This document shows positions 11,442 through 20,583 of a stretch of 64,000 nucleotides of DNA, in pieces. Below the pieces are notes generated by a model. It was not told the DNA's origin. It ran no database searches and was given only the letters and a program-made list of their open reading frames with translations. How positions within the stretch are numbered: position 1 is the first letter of the stretch; each line of letters starts with the position of its first letter. The DNA is from Prorocentrum cordatum (lineage: Eukaryota; Sar; Dinophyceae; Prorocentrales; Prorocentraceae), in contig CAUYUJ010003027.1 of the NCBI GenBank assembly GCA_963575745.1, forward strand, positions 18,882-82,881. Reading direction: 5' to 3'. A program made the position numbers and the translations under genes.

Positions 11442-11774
11442 TCAAATAGCTCCATCAAGCTCTCCGCTGGACATCAATTCAAATAATTCCATAAAGTTGC
11501 CATAAAGGTATTTCGCCTCTTTCACAAGAGCAGACGGCCGGGTCGCACTGTCCATAACCTGCTGAAGGTCCTGTAAGACGGCTCCGATTGAATCGTGATC
11601 CCTGAAGGTTTGGAACGCATCCCAAATCCAACAGTCCCGTTCGTCCTCATCGCAAGCTCGAAATTCAGAGAGGAAATCGGACACATGCACCGTTGACAGG
11701 ACGTCGTCCGTAGCAGTCGTCCGTACAAATCTGCATTTTCTGATACGTAGATTCAGCGCCTTCTCCAGGTACAC
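11442..11774 (-). CDS. 110-aa downstream reading frame of element E
   Basis: Overlaps the last 22 bases of the 228-aa frame in another frame. It is mostly helical in appearance and acidic in the middle (DEDERDCWIWD), ending in LFELMSSGELDGAI. It could be the true C-terminal part of the upstream protein displaced by a frameshift, or a second small protein. A weak resemblance to the last 90 residues of the element G protein (AQKLYEMR...FFEV) is visible but not convincing. I do not recognise a family. Confidence 0.45.
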   Translation of the reverse strand: MYLEKALNLRIRKCRFVRTTATDDVLSTVHVSDFLSEFRACDEDERDCWIWDAFQTFRDHDSIGAVLQDLQQVMDSATRPSALVKEAKYLYGNFMELFELMSSGELDGAI

Positions 11775-12439
11775 GCGAGTGCTCCCGTTACTATCGCTAT
11801 AAGCCAGGGAAATGCATGAACAAAAACCTCCTCAGCCACCTCCTCCTGCTCCATCTTAGCAACTGCTTCACTATGAACATTATCCTCCTCCTCGTCCTTG
11901 CAGCCAGGGTTCGATGCCACAGCATCAGCTGAACTCCAAACCGCGGTACTCCCAACTGCAGAACTCCCAGCTGTTGAACTCCCAACTGCATCAACAACTG
12001 CATCAGCGGAACTCCGAACTGTGGAACTTCCTACTGCACTCCGAACAGTGGAACTCCCGACTGCACTGGAACTCCCAACTGCAGAAGCATCACCCTGATC
12101 AGCGCGCACTCGATGACACTCCTCCTTCTCCTCCTCACCAACAAAGAGAACACAAAGATCAGTCTGAGTCCCACACGCAATGTGAACACAGGGATCTGTC
12201 TGAGTCCCACAATCGGAACACTGCGAACACAAAGAGTTGCCAGCCAATTCAACAGCACCCATATCAGTCTGTGTTCCACAAGTGTCCTCATACCACTCCT
12301 CTTCCTCAGAATCGTCCGAGCAGAAATTCCGATAATATCTGGGCGCGCAAATGCCCGCGCGAACAAGGCACGACGGATCTGGCTCCCGAGCCGTGGACCA
12401 CAAACGATACCTGACACGTTTCGCCCGCAGGCGGCGCAA
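11753..12439 (-). CDS. element E protein with three GTQTD motifs (228 aa)
   Basis: Begins with a basic helix-like stretch (MRRLRAKRVRYRL), then an acidic patch (SDDSEEEEWYED). Next come three copies of CGTQTD at residues 54-59, 77-82 and 89-94, within a cysteine-rich run. A Ser/Val/Ala repeat region (GSSTVRSAVGSS and similar, about 118-170) follows. The last 25 residues contain a hydrophobic run (PWLIAIVTGALACTW) ending in RRR. TQT preceded by Gly and followed by Asp resembles the peptide bound by the dynein light chain LC8, and multiple copies are typical of LC8 clients; that is inference. The hydrophobic C-terminus may be an artefact of a frameshift into the 110-aa frame. No enzyme domain. 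Confidence 0.6.
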   Translation of the reverse strand: MRRLRAKRVRYRLWSTAREPDPSCLVRAGICAPRYYRNFCSDDSEEEEWYEDTCGTQTDMGAVELAGNSLCSQCSDCGTQTDPCVHIACGTQTDLCVLFVGEEEKEECHRVRADQGDASAVGSSSAVGSSTVRSAVGSSTVRSSADAVVDAVGSSTAGSSAVGSTAVWSSADAVASNPGCKDEEEDNVHSEAVAKMEQEEVAEEVFVHAFPWLIAIVTGALACTWRRR

Positions 12440-13011
12440 CTTCGATTGAGAAACTTTGACATCATGCCCATGCAGCTGGTCTCGCTCATGCAGGCGAGAC
12501 TCACCTCAGTACGAAGGGCGAACACGGCAATATAGATCACTAACACACACTTCGACCGTAGACAAACGAGCAGACAAACAAGCGAGAAACTCGGAAGTAA
12601 ACAACGCCGTATCTGTCCAATCTGAAGCAACAAAATCCGCGCCTGACAATTCAGATGAAACAAACTCCATATATAAAACGTGGACTCGCTCAACAAGAAG
12701 AAGGCAAATCACAAGCAATAACTAGATGGAGAGTTGAGATAACCAAGGAAAATGCTGTTCCAACGATACTCCGACAATCTCAACAATAATATGCACTCCG
12801 ACGACAATGGGCGTGGACAGGCCTTCGACAATCAATGGGAGTGTACGGTACTCAGGCAAAACAGACACTGAAGCACCGTGTACGGTAAAGAGAACCAAAC
12901 ACCAGGCACGGCACAATGCCGCTCGAGGAGGCCTCCGACGGGCCAGGTCGCCGCTGAGAGCCCGAGGAGGGACAGCAGCAACCTGGTCACCGCCGGGGAC
13001 CTCGTAGAGCT

Positions 13012-13034
13012 CTTGAGCCGAAATGGCTTGAGCC
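13012..13034 (-). other. tandem relict of the dinoflagellate spliced leader
   Basis: The minus strand reads GGCTCAAG then CCATTTCGGCTCAAG. The canonical dinoflagellate leader ends AGCCATTTTGGCTCAAG, and 13028-13012 differs by one base. A second leader end directly before CCATTT is the pattern expected when a retrocopied leader is re-spliced at its own TAG. The 5' side is fused to box-type sequence (13033-13040) across a shared GGC. Confidence 0.8.
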
Positions 13035-13076
13035 GGGAGCCCCGTAGAGCCCCGTAGAGCCCCGTAGAGCCAGGTT
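13035..13076 (+). repeat. triplicated box edge
   Basis: GAGCCCCGTA is repeated three times in a row (13037-13068). It is derived from the box-to-module edge GAGCCTCGTAGAGC and ends at CCAGGTT, the target of the next insertion. Confidence 0.7.
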
Positions 13077-13349
13077 TTGCGGACTTTGCGGTCGACTGTG
13101 CAGGCTTTCCAGCCTAGTCGGAAGTAAGGACGCGGACGTATAGGGAGCAGGCGAAGCCTCACCGATCCTGACGATCAGGAAGACGACAGCCTGAGCTCTC
13201 CGAAATACGCTTGTACAACCCGCGGCATGACAAGAGTCTTATGCTCAACGTCAAATGTGAAGTGATGAATTAAGGAGATCAAATACTATCGAACCTCTTT
13301 GAGGCCACAGTACGTCTCAATCAACAGGCACGTCGGAACGATCAATCAA
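13077..13349 (-). mobile_element. short family A type LINE tail
   Basis: Flanked by CCAGGTT at 13070-13076 and 13350-13356. The sequence is nearly identical to 6696-6970, including the relict end of ORF2 and the AATTAAGGAGATCAAATAC stretch. No coding capacity. Confidence 0.85.
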
Positions 13350-13356
13350 CCAGGTT

Positions 13357-13633
13357 ACCACCGGGAGCCTCGTAGAGCTCTTTCCTCGCGCGGCGCTGCT
13401 CGGAACATGGAAGGAGCTTCATCAAGCTCTAGCTGGAAAGCTCGAGAAAAAAAACACAAAAAAAATGATTCTTATCGAAAGTCGGTTCCGCAAGTGTTTT
13501 GATAGCAATACTGCGGCTACGAACCTGCAACTTTTACTGGCAGACGGGGCATAACCCACTACAGATGCGAAAAATATCGGTTCTTGAAACGAATGCCCAA
13601 CTATCTCACAATGTTTGCCCAAACGGCCAAACT
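13357..13633 (+). repeat. box right edge and variant short module
   Basis: Starts ACCACCGGGAGCCTCG and carries the variant body with CGCGCGGCGCTGCTCGGAACA, shared with 17587, 27607 and 29104. It ends CCAAACGGCCAAACTGGG. Confidence 0.7.
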
Positions 13634-13661
13634 GGGCGCCGGCGGTAAACCGTCAACCTTG

Positions 13662-13920
13662 TTTTTTTTCGCGTCTTTGCTGGGACCGTCTTGGCCACTG
13701 AGGCCAGGCCCAACGAAGTCTCAGGCGAATCAGAGCCTCTTATTCGTCACGCAAGCAGTCAGCTCTTAATTCACATCAGCGAAGCTGTTGGAATAAAAAG
13801 AATCAGAAGCATGCAATGACACAATCAATCGCAAAGCACACAGAAGAACATACAAAGATCAAACAATACAGAGAAGCTGTGAGAATTATAGGAAGAAAAC
13901 GAGTGACAAGAAATAAAGCA
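13662..13920 (-). mobile_element. LINE tail of the element E type
   Basis: Left junction TCAACCTTG with an A-tail (eight T on the plus strand) and GCGTCTTTGCTGGGACCGTC as in element E. The right end fades into satellite near 13920 and no duplication is found. Confidence 0.65.
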
Positions 13921-14235
13921 GTGCGAGATAATATTTCAGTCGTAGCTGCGCTTGCCCGTCGAATTCGAACGTCTCGATGTTGTTGGCGAATGTACCTGAT
14001 GGCCTACTGTTTCAAGAAGTGCTTCTCATTCTCAGCCAGTCTTCAGCTCACATGAAGTAAAGAAAACGATCATGATCTCTTTCAACAAGCAGAATGTTTT
14101 TCCAGCTTTGCTAGCAGACCGAGTTCGGGCATCTAGGTACTTGAGACTAGCGCTCCTGATGGTGCTCTTCCGATTGCTGCGATTAAGAAAGGCATCATCA
14201 TCTCAGAAAAAATCAGCAGAGTATGATTAGTTTTT
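13921..14235 (+). repeat. diverged satellite copies
   Basis: About two monomers of the subtype with CGAACGTCTCGATGTTGTTGG, related to 15975-16130. Broken at 14235 by an inverted module. Confidence 0.65.
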
Positions 14236-14636
14236 GTATACCTCGTAGAGCTCTTCGTTATCGATGAGCTAGAGGAATTCCGGCGCGGGGTGGAGCTAGT
14301 TGGTCGACCCGGCCAGGAAAGAAGATGCGATGACTTCGGGTCGGTTCTGCTAAGATCTGAAAGGTATTTGACCACTCATCTTAAGAAAGCAGATTTTTCG
14401 CACCTGAAGACGCCTACGAGAGCCTCTGCGTCTTAATATGAGCTCTGCAGGCACACTTCTACTATCAAAACACTTGGCGGAACCAACTTCACGTCGACAT
14501 GAAAAAATATGAATTTTGATTTGTTCGAGAAATCCTTCCAGAAGCTCTCTCTTTCGATTCTGAACAATCTCACGCGTGCAAGGAGCTCTACGAGGTTCCC
14601 GGCGGTGACCAGGTTGACGGTTCACCGCCGGCGCCA
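14236..14636 (-). repeat. inverted short module with inverted box
   Basis: Runs from ACCTCGTAGAGCTCTTCG (right-end unit in reverse) to the inverted TGA/TCA box at 14579-14636. No LINE occupies this inverted box. Confidence 0.8.
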
Positions 14637-14842
14637 GTTCAAGCTCTAGTTATTAGCAGACCGAGTTCGGGCATCTGGGTACTTGAGACGAGCGCTCCTA
14701 ATGGTTTCCTTTCGATTGCTGTGACACGCAGCTCTGTAGCGCATCTGCTGATCGAGTCAGGTGCGAAAATTTTTTCGGACCCAGCTCTGGCAGCAGACCG
14801 AGGTCGCGCATCCAGGCGCTTGAGACTAGCGCATCTAAGAAC
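14637..14842 (+). repeat. satellite fragment
   Basis: Just over one monomer (AGCAGACCGAGTTCGGGCATC at about 14653 and a second landmark at about 14791). Confidence 0.6.
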
Positions 14843-15017
14843 TGGGAGCCTGCGGTGACCCGCCAACCTTGATTACCGCGAGGAACTCGTAGAGTTTCCC
14901 GGCGACACGCATGAGTGGGGCGCTGGCGCGGCCATCTCGCGCGCGAGGGCGCGGTTTCATACTGGCGCCGGCGGTGAACTGTCAAACTGGTCACCGCCGG
15001 GAATCTCGCAGAGCTCC
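14843..15017 (+). repeat. two boxes around a GC-rich spacer
   Basis: A degenerate box (14843-14897, CTGCGGTGACCCGCC) and an intact TGA/TCA box (14961-15017) flank a spacer like that at 3564. Confidence 0.7.
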
Positions 15018-15327
15018 TTGCACGCGTAAGAGTACTGAGATTGCAAGCAGACAGCTTCTCGGAGCATTTCGAGGAAAACGTAGAATTTCCATTTTTTCGG
15101 TGTCAACGTGATGTCGGTTCCTCTTAATTGTTCGATAGTAAAACTTGCTCTGGAGAGCTGAGCTGAACAAATTTCATATTCGAATGCTCGGCGTAAAAAA
15201 TCTGCTCTCAAAATGAATGGTCAAATATCTTTCAAATACCAGCAAAACTGGCCCAAAGTTGTCAGTTGTCTCTTCTGGTCGGGTGGTCCAACTAGCTCCA
15301 CCCCGCGCCGGTCGAAGAGCTCTACGA
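15018..15327 (+). repeat. short module
   Basis: Body with GTGTCAACGTGATGTCGGTTCC and a shortened right-end unit (CCGGTCGAAGAGCTCTACGAGGTA) at 15308-15331. Confidence 0.75.
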
Positions 15328-15640
15328 GGTAAGGGAGATCGTGGAGGAGAAGAAGGAGCGACGAAAAGAAGGAGCGGAAGGAGCAAGTGCAGGACGACGA
15401 GCAGGGAAAAGGTGGAGAGGGAGAAGAGAGACGACGATGATAATGAGGAGGTGGAGGTCGAGGAGGAGGGGGGAAGAGAGTGAGAAAGAGAAGAAGGACC
15501 AGACGATGGAGGAAGAGCAGTGGGAGGAGGAGGAACAGGAGGGGGCGCAGGAGGAGGAATAAGAAGAAGATGGAGAAAGAGGAGGCGGAGACGAGGAGGC
15601 GAAGAAGAGGAGGAGCAGCAGAACAAGGAGGGGTACGAAA
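15328..15640 (+). repeat. polypurine tract
   Basis: About 300 bp that are almost only A and G on the plus strand (GGAGGA/GAAGAA type). Long frames across it on both strands are low-complexity (Glu/Arg/Lys or Ser/Pro/Leu) and not taken as genes. Confidence 0.85.
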
Positions 15641-16625
15641 TCTTGCAGAGCGCTCAATTGTAGCTCTGGCTGCACGCCAATCTCAGAGGCCTCGATGCTT
15701 CAGGCGACGGTCCGATGATTTCCTTTTGAGCGGCGTGCTTGCAAGCTCTCTAGCGTGCCTATAAATAACCAGAAACCCAACACCGTTTATCATATTTCTG
15801 TAATGAAGATTTATGTGGCTCCAGCTCCGGTAGCAGACCGATCGTAGGCGTGTAGACTGTAGACTGATTTATGCTTCACAGCACGCCCTGTCGATTGACG
15901 TGCATCTCAGCCCTGTAAGTGTTCTAGAGCTCGAATTGAATTCAGAATACGCAGATCATATCATGTCTGGTAAAATATTCACAGTGCGGAAAATTGTCCC
16001 AGTCGCAGCGCTTGCAGGCCGAGTTCAGACGTCTCGGTATTGTTGGCAAATGTACCTGGTGACCTTCTGCTTCGAGAAGTGCTTCTTAGCTTATTCGCCA
16101 GCCTACAGTTCGGATGAAGAGTGAGATTAAAAAATATATATTCAAACAGTAGCAGAGTACAAATGGTTTTATCGGTTCCAGCTCTGGTACACCGATCTCA
16201 CATATCTAGATACTTGCAACAAGCGCTCCTCATGATGGTTGTTTGATTGCCGTGCCGAAGAGCTCCAGGCTCGTCTGCAGCTCGAGTTCCCTGAAAAAAA
16301 AAGCATTACGATCTCTGAAAAAATAAGCAGAGTCAGAGAAGTTGCTTGGTTCCAACGATGGTAGCAGACGGAGTCCGGGCATCTAGATACTTGAGACCAG
16401 CGCCCGCGCCTGTGTCTGTACCAGACAGCTGTGTAGCTAAACTCCAGCTCGAGTTACATCAAGACAGGCATCATCATCTCAGGAAAATCAGCAGAGTACA
16501 AATAGTTTCCGGACCCAGCTCTGGCAGCAGAACGAGTTCAAGCATCCACACACTTCACAGATGCGCTTCTGGTGGTTCCTCTTCGACTGCTGTGCCAAAC
16601 AGCTTAAACTGAGTCATGCTTCGCA
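15641..16625 (+). repeat. diverged satellite array
   Basis: Five or so degenerate monomers of the 13921/1186 subtype, each with a GCAGACCGA-like landmark. The usual closing segment is absent; it ends at a broken box (16629-16646). Confidence 0.7.
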
Positions 16626-16803
16626 GGACTGGGCGCCGGCGGTAAAAACTGCGCCCAAAGAGCTCATATTGAGACGCAGAGGCCCTCACATTCGTCTACA
16701 GATGCGAGAAATCTGGTTTCTTAAAATGAATGATTAGAAATCTTTCAAATCTTAGGAAAATCGACCCGAAGTCGTCAGATTGTCCGCCCGGGCCGGGTCG
16801 AGC
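16626..16803 (+). repeat. broken box fused to the second half of a short module
   Basis: GGGCGCCGGCGGTAAA then directly AACTGCGCCCAAAGAGCTCATATTGAGACG. The middle and right arm of the box and the first half of the module are deleted. Confidence 0.65.
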
Positions 16804-16861
16804 AACTGGCGCCGGCGGCGAACCGTCAACCTGGTCACTGCCGGGATCCTCGTAAAGCTCC
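16804..16861 (+). repeat. intact box
   Basis: Arms GGCGGCGA and TCACTGCC, followed by ATCCTCGTAAAGCTCC. Confidence 0.75.
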
Positions 16862-17531
16862 TTGCACGCGTAAGATTGCTCAGAATCGAAAGAAGGAGCT
16901 TCTGGAAGCATTTCTGGAGGGAAAAAAAAAAAAAAAAAAAATGTGGACGTGAAGTTGGTGCCGCCAACTGTTTTGATAGTAAAAGTGCGCCTACAGAGCT
17001 CATACTAAGAGACAGCTCATAGTCGTCTACAGGTGCGGAATCTGCTGGCTTATAATGAATTCTGAAATATCTTTCAAATCTTGGCAAAAACGACTCAAAA
17101 TCCCCACATATTCTTTTCTGGCCGGGTCGACCAACTAGCTCCACCCTGCGCCGGAATTCCTCTAGCTCATCGATGACGAAGGTACTAGCTCCACCCCGCG
17201 CCGGAATTCCTCTAGCTCATCGATCTCGAGGAGCTCTAGGAGAGATTAGCTCCACCCGCGCCGGAATTCCTCCAGCTCGCCGCTCAAGAAAAGCTCTACG
17301 AGGTGTTAGTCTTAAGTTTCCAGCAATAACTTGCCAAGGGAAGCTCTACGAGTTACTAGCCGCACCCCGCGACGGAATTGCTCCAGCTCATCGTTGCCGA
17401 AGAGCTCTACGAGGTATAGAAAAACCGACCCCAAGTCGTTGCATTGTCTCCTAAGGTCGGGTCGGCCAACTAGCTCCACCCTGCGCCCGAAATCCTCTGA
17501 GCTCATCTTGGCGAAGAGCTCTACGAGGTAT
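16862..17531 (+). repeat. short module with five or so tandem right-end units
   Basis: Contains a 20-base A-run at 16921-16940. From 17132 the 60 bp right-end unit is repeated (17132, 17185, 17247, 17360, 17468). Each copy ends in a form of AAGAGCTCTACGAGGT and differs slightly, as in an expanding local tandem. Confidence 0.75.
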
Positions 17532-17841
17532 GGGAACCGGCGGTAAACCGTCAACCTGGTTACCGCCGGGGACCTCGTAGAGCTCTTTTCTTGCACGGCG
17601 CCCCTCGGAACACACTCTGGAGCAAGACCCGAAACCCGACAAATCACGTTTTTCTGTTCTTATCCAACGTCGGTTGCTCCAAGTGTTTCGGTAGTAATAC
17701 TGTATCTATAGGCCTGACAATTTCACAGGCGCACGCGTCATAACTCACTAAAGGTGCGAAAAATCTGCTTTCTCGAAATGAACTTGGAACCGGCGGTAAA
17801 CCGTCAGCCAGGCTACCGCCGGGAACCTCGTAGAGCTCTTT
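17532..17841 (+). repeat. two boxes flanking a variant short module
   Basis: Boxes at 17532-17586 (GGCGGTAA/TTACCGCC) and 17788-17841 (GGCGGTAA with CTACCGCC). The module between them is the variant type with TTGCACGGCGCCCCTCGGAACAC. Confidence 0.75.
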
Positions 17842-18247
17842 TCTGATCGTCGGAACACATGGAGAAAGCTTCTCGAGCGAGAAACAAAAAACTCGAAACA
17901 TCATTTTTTTTGTTATTATCCAACGTCGGTTCCCCCAAGTGTTTTGATAGTAATACTGCACCTACGGACCTGAGAATTTGACTGGCAAACGCGGTATAAC
18001 CCACTACAGATGCGAACAATCTGGCTTCTCAAAATGAATTGTCAAATATCTTTCAAATCTTAGCAAAACCCACCCAAAGTCACAGCTTTGTCCTTTCTGG
18101 TCGGGTCGACCAACTAGCTCCACCCCGCCGGAATTCCTCTAGCTCATCGAAAACGAAGAGCACTACGAGGTATTGTCAAATATCACTGAAATCTTAACAA
18201 AACCGACCCCAAGTCACCACTTTGTCTCTTATGGTCGGGTCGGCCAA
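17842..18247 (+). repeat. variant short module and partial copy
   Basis: Body as at 13379, then a normal right-end unit (18112-18172), then a partial repeat of the last body part up to GGTCGGCCAACTGG. Confidence 0.7.
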
Positions 18248-18879
18248 CTGGCACAGGCGGTGAACCGTCAACCTGGTATTTTTGCGTCTTTTGCGAAGGC
18301 CGGTTCGAGCTCCCATGGGAGCAGGCCTAAACACAAAGAACCTAAACAGCGAAGCTGTACAGGAAGACAGCGAAGCTGCAAAGATTAAAGCAGAGGTGCA
18401 TCAAACAGCGAAGCTGTACAGATATGCACAAGACTGCCAATACACTAGAGTACAAAACGACAAAGATGATCAAAGAAGCTGTACAAGGCAGCAAGAAGCA
18501 GTGAGAGACCATACAGTAACCACTGGTTTATACAGCGATTACCGTCTCAACACCACTGAGAAAGAACACGAAACTAAGAGAACTGAGATAGCGAGTGTGC
18601 TTTGACACCATGCCTAAGTGAGAACCTGGACGTGTGAAACCATGTCTAAGTGAAACCTGGTGTCGACCAGATCAAAGGCCTACTTTGAGGCACCACGTGA
18701 CAACTCACGGAAAGTCACGTTCAAAGGTCAATGAGCACTCAAATCAAGGAAGCAACGAATGACCTAAGGGATCAGGCGAAGCTCTTATTCAACACACGCG
18801 CATGCACGACAACACACACAGGCATGAAGAAAGGCAACGCAATGTCAAAAACATACGTGCGGGATCAATCACATGTGCA

Positions 18880-19398
18880 TCATCTGTGCCGTTTCCGATG
18901 CTTCTTGCCGCTCCGCGTCAATGCACTCCTGGAAGTAGAACTCTGAGGACCCCCTTGTTGCAAATCATCCTCCTCGGAACTTTCAATTCCCATTTGCAGC
19001 CTGTATGCATGAAGAGCCTCAGTCCTACGCTGAAACTCCTGTCTCGGGAGTCGGTGTAGCTCACGCCAAAGGGAACTGACATCGACACCAGCAAGGGCCC
19101 AGTCCCTGGCAGCTTGACACTCGTCCTCCGTCACTGCTGAACTCACAACTGCATCAGATACTCTCCCAGTCGTGGAACTCCCAGGGTGTGAACCCATAGA
19201 ATCTTTATGATGAGAATAATGCAACTGCTCATTCCGCAACTCCTCATTCTGCAACTCCTCACCCTGCAACTCCTCATCATGCAACTCCTCTTTCAGAACA
19301 CCTGGATCAACCGAATCTTTATGATGAGAATAATGCAACTGCTCATTCCGCAACTCCTCATTCTGCAACTCCTCACCCTGCAACTCCTCATCATGCAA
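18880..19398 (-). pseudogene. C-terminal part of the element F protein
   Basis: Begins inside a tandem repeat of 38 residues (114 bp period at 19201, 19315, 19428) rich in EELQNEEL, HDEELQ and HYSHHKDS. It then has a Ser/Thr region, a predicted helical stretch (ECQAARDWALAGVDVSSLWREL) and a basic C-terminus (SGKKHRKRHR). The same repeat ends the upstream frame, so the two frames were one protein. An in-frame TAG and a 1 bp deletion in the third repeat copy (about 19420-19445) separate them. No known family. Confidence 0.6.
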
Positions 19399-19440
19399 CC
19401 CCTCTTTCAGAACACCTGGATCAACAGAATTTTATGATGA
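19207..19440 (-). repeat. 114 bp tandem coding repeat
   Basis: Two near-identical full copies plus a degenerate third. The GAATC(T)TTTATGATGAG landmark lies at 19199, 19313 and 19427. The product is acidic and likely a long helix or coiled coil. Confidence 0.85.
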
Positions 19441-19448
19441 GAATAATG

Positions 19449-20092
19449 CTACTGCTCATTCAGCACCCCCTCACTCTGCAAATCCTCATTCTGCAACTCC
19501 TCGTCCTGCAGCTCCTCATTCTGAACACCAGGAAGAAAAGAAACAGAACCCAGCACACCATCTGGAGACTGCAGCGCATCTGGAGAATAAGCAACAGAAA
19601 AAAACGAGAAAGCTTTCCCACGATCAGTTGGCCCATCGGGTTTAGCGACTCCGTCGAATGACTCAGTCGTCACACCCAGAGCCTCTAGCACACGGATCTC
19701 TGGAGATTGCACCACGGCTAGAGACTGCACCGCCTCTGGGGACTGCATCCCCACTGGAACGCACTGCAGAGCATGGATGTCAAAGAGGGCTTGTCGAAAC
19801 ATGGCGAGTCTCAGCCTTCTCGCTCTCCGCCGCCACGACGAGGATGGGAAAGGAGAAACGGGATAGGACATGGCATACAAAGTAGATGTCGACGAGGTAC
19901 AAAATTGCGTTGTCATGGCACCACACAGCAAGGGGTACTCACACAACAAATCTGACTCCACCCACTGCAGAGACAAGAGGTGCTCAAGCCACCATCGCAC
20001 GGCCCGCCCGCGCGCACACGGCCGCCCAGGGGGCAGCCTGAGGAGACAGGCTTGAGCCAGGAACCTTGGGACACGCCTTGAGCCGGGAACCT
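19449..20092 (-). pseudogene. N-terminal part of the element F protein
   Basis: The open frame extends to 20201 but the part beyond 20092 reads box and an A/T run of the flank, so the start must lie inside the element. An Arg-rich stretch (WRRRARRLRLAMFRQAL) followed by repeated VQSPE-like sequence recalls the N-termini of the element E and G proteins. It ends in the same acidic EELQ repeat as the downstream frame at a premature TAG. Confidence 0.5.
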
Positions 20093-20110
20093 TCAACCTG
20101 GTCACCGCCG

Positions 20111-20422
20111 GAAAAACAAAAAAAAAAAAAAAAAAAAAATGTCGACACAAAGTTCGTTCCGCCAAGTGTTTTGACTGTGAAAATGCGCCTGCAGAGCTCA
20201 TATTAAGAAGCAGAGGCCCTTACAGGCGTCTACAGGTGCGAAAAATCTGCTTTCTCCAAATGAATTGTCAAATATCTTTCAAATCTTGGCAAAACCGACC
20301 CAAAGTCACCACATCTTCTTTTCTGGCCGTGTCGACCAACTAGCTCCACCCCGCGCCGGAATTCCTCTAGCTCATCGATAACGAAGAGCTCTACGAGGTA
20401 CTAGCTCCACCCCGCGCCGGAA
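20111..20422 (+). repeat. short module with poly(A)
   Basis: Starts after a box right half with a 25-base A-rich run (20114-20139), then the usual body and a right-end unit (20337-20400). A partial second unit leads into the next box. Confidence 0.75.
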
Positions 20423-20583
20423 TCGCGCCGGCGGTGAACCGTCAACCTGGTCACCGCCGGGAACCTCGTAGAGCTCTATGCACGTAAGAGTGCTTGGACT
20501 TAAAGCGGACACCATATTGGAGCATTTCTAGAAAACGTCGACTTGTAATTTTTGGTTGTCAATTTCACGTCGGTTCCTCCGAA
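20423..20583 (+). repeat. intact TGA/TCA box and start of a short module
   Basis: Box at 20423-20478. The module body is broken at TTCCTCCGAATAC by the inverted module that follows, and resumes at 20981 (GTTTTTCGATAGTAAAA). Confidence 0.75.

Larger units (their letters stand above)
11127..13034 (-). mobile_element. element E: non-autonomous LINE-like element with its own protein
   Basis: The 3' end on the minus strand is AAAGACGCAAAAAACC, inserted after AACCAGGT of a box (11119-11126). Just inside the tail, 11130-11256 still encodes VTDTELSAAE, a relict of the ORF2 C-terminus, so the tail comes from an autonomous LINE. Near the 5' end, 12845-12890 matches the 5' region of element D (GTACTCAGGCAAAACAGAC). 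AACCTGGT at 12980-12987 nearly repeats the left target, and beyond it lie a carried box right half and a tandem spliced-leader relict (13012-13034). Confidence 0.85.
18278..20092 (-). mobile_element. element F: non-autonomous LINE-like element
   Basis: Exact 10 bp target duplication TCAACCTGGT at 18268-18277 and 20093-20102. The 3' end on the minus strand is AAAAGACGCAAAAATACC. The tail contains GCGAAGCTCTTATTC at 18778, shared with unrelated elements here. At the 5' end, GGCTCAAG occurs twice (20058-20051 and 20084-20077), each time preceded by box-like GGTTCC(C/T). The coding part is broken. Confidence 0.85.

Noticed and set aside
11898-12535. Overlapping plus-strand frames opposite the element E protein
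   Set aside because: They mirror the repetitive codons of the minus-strand frame and show no independent features.
15174-15764. Proline/serine-rich or glutamate/arginine-rich proteins
   Set aside because: Frames arise on both strands from the polypurine tract and have no non-repetitive content.
20093-20201. N-terminal extension of the element F protein with a run of phenylalanines
   Set aside because: It is translated box and A/T-run sequence outside the element's target duplication.
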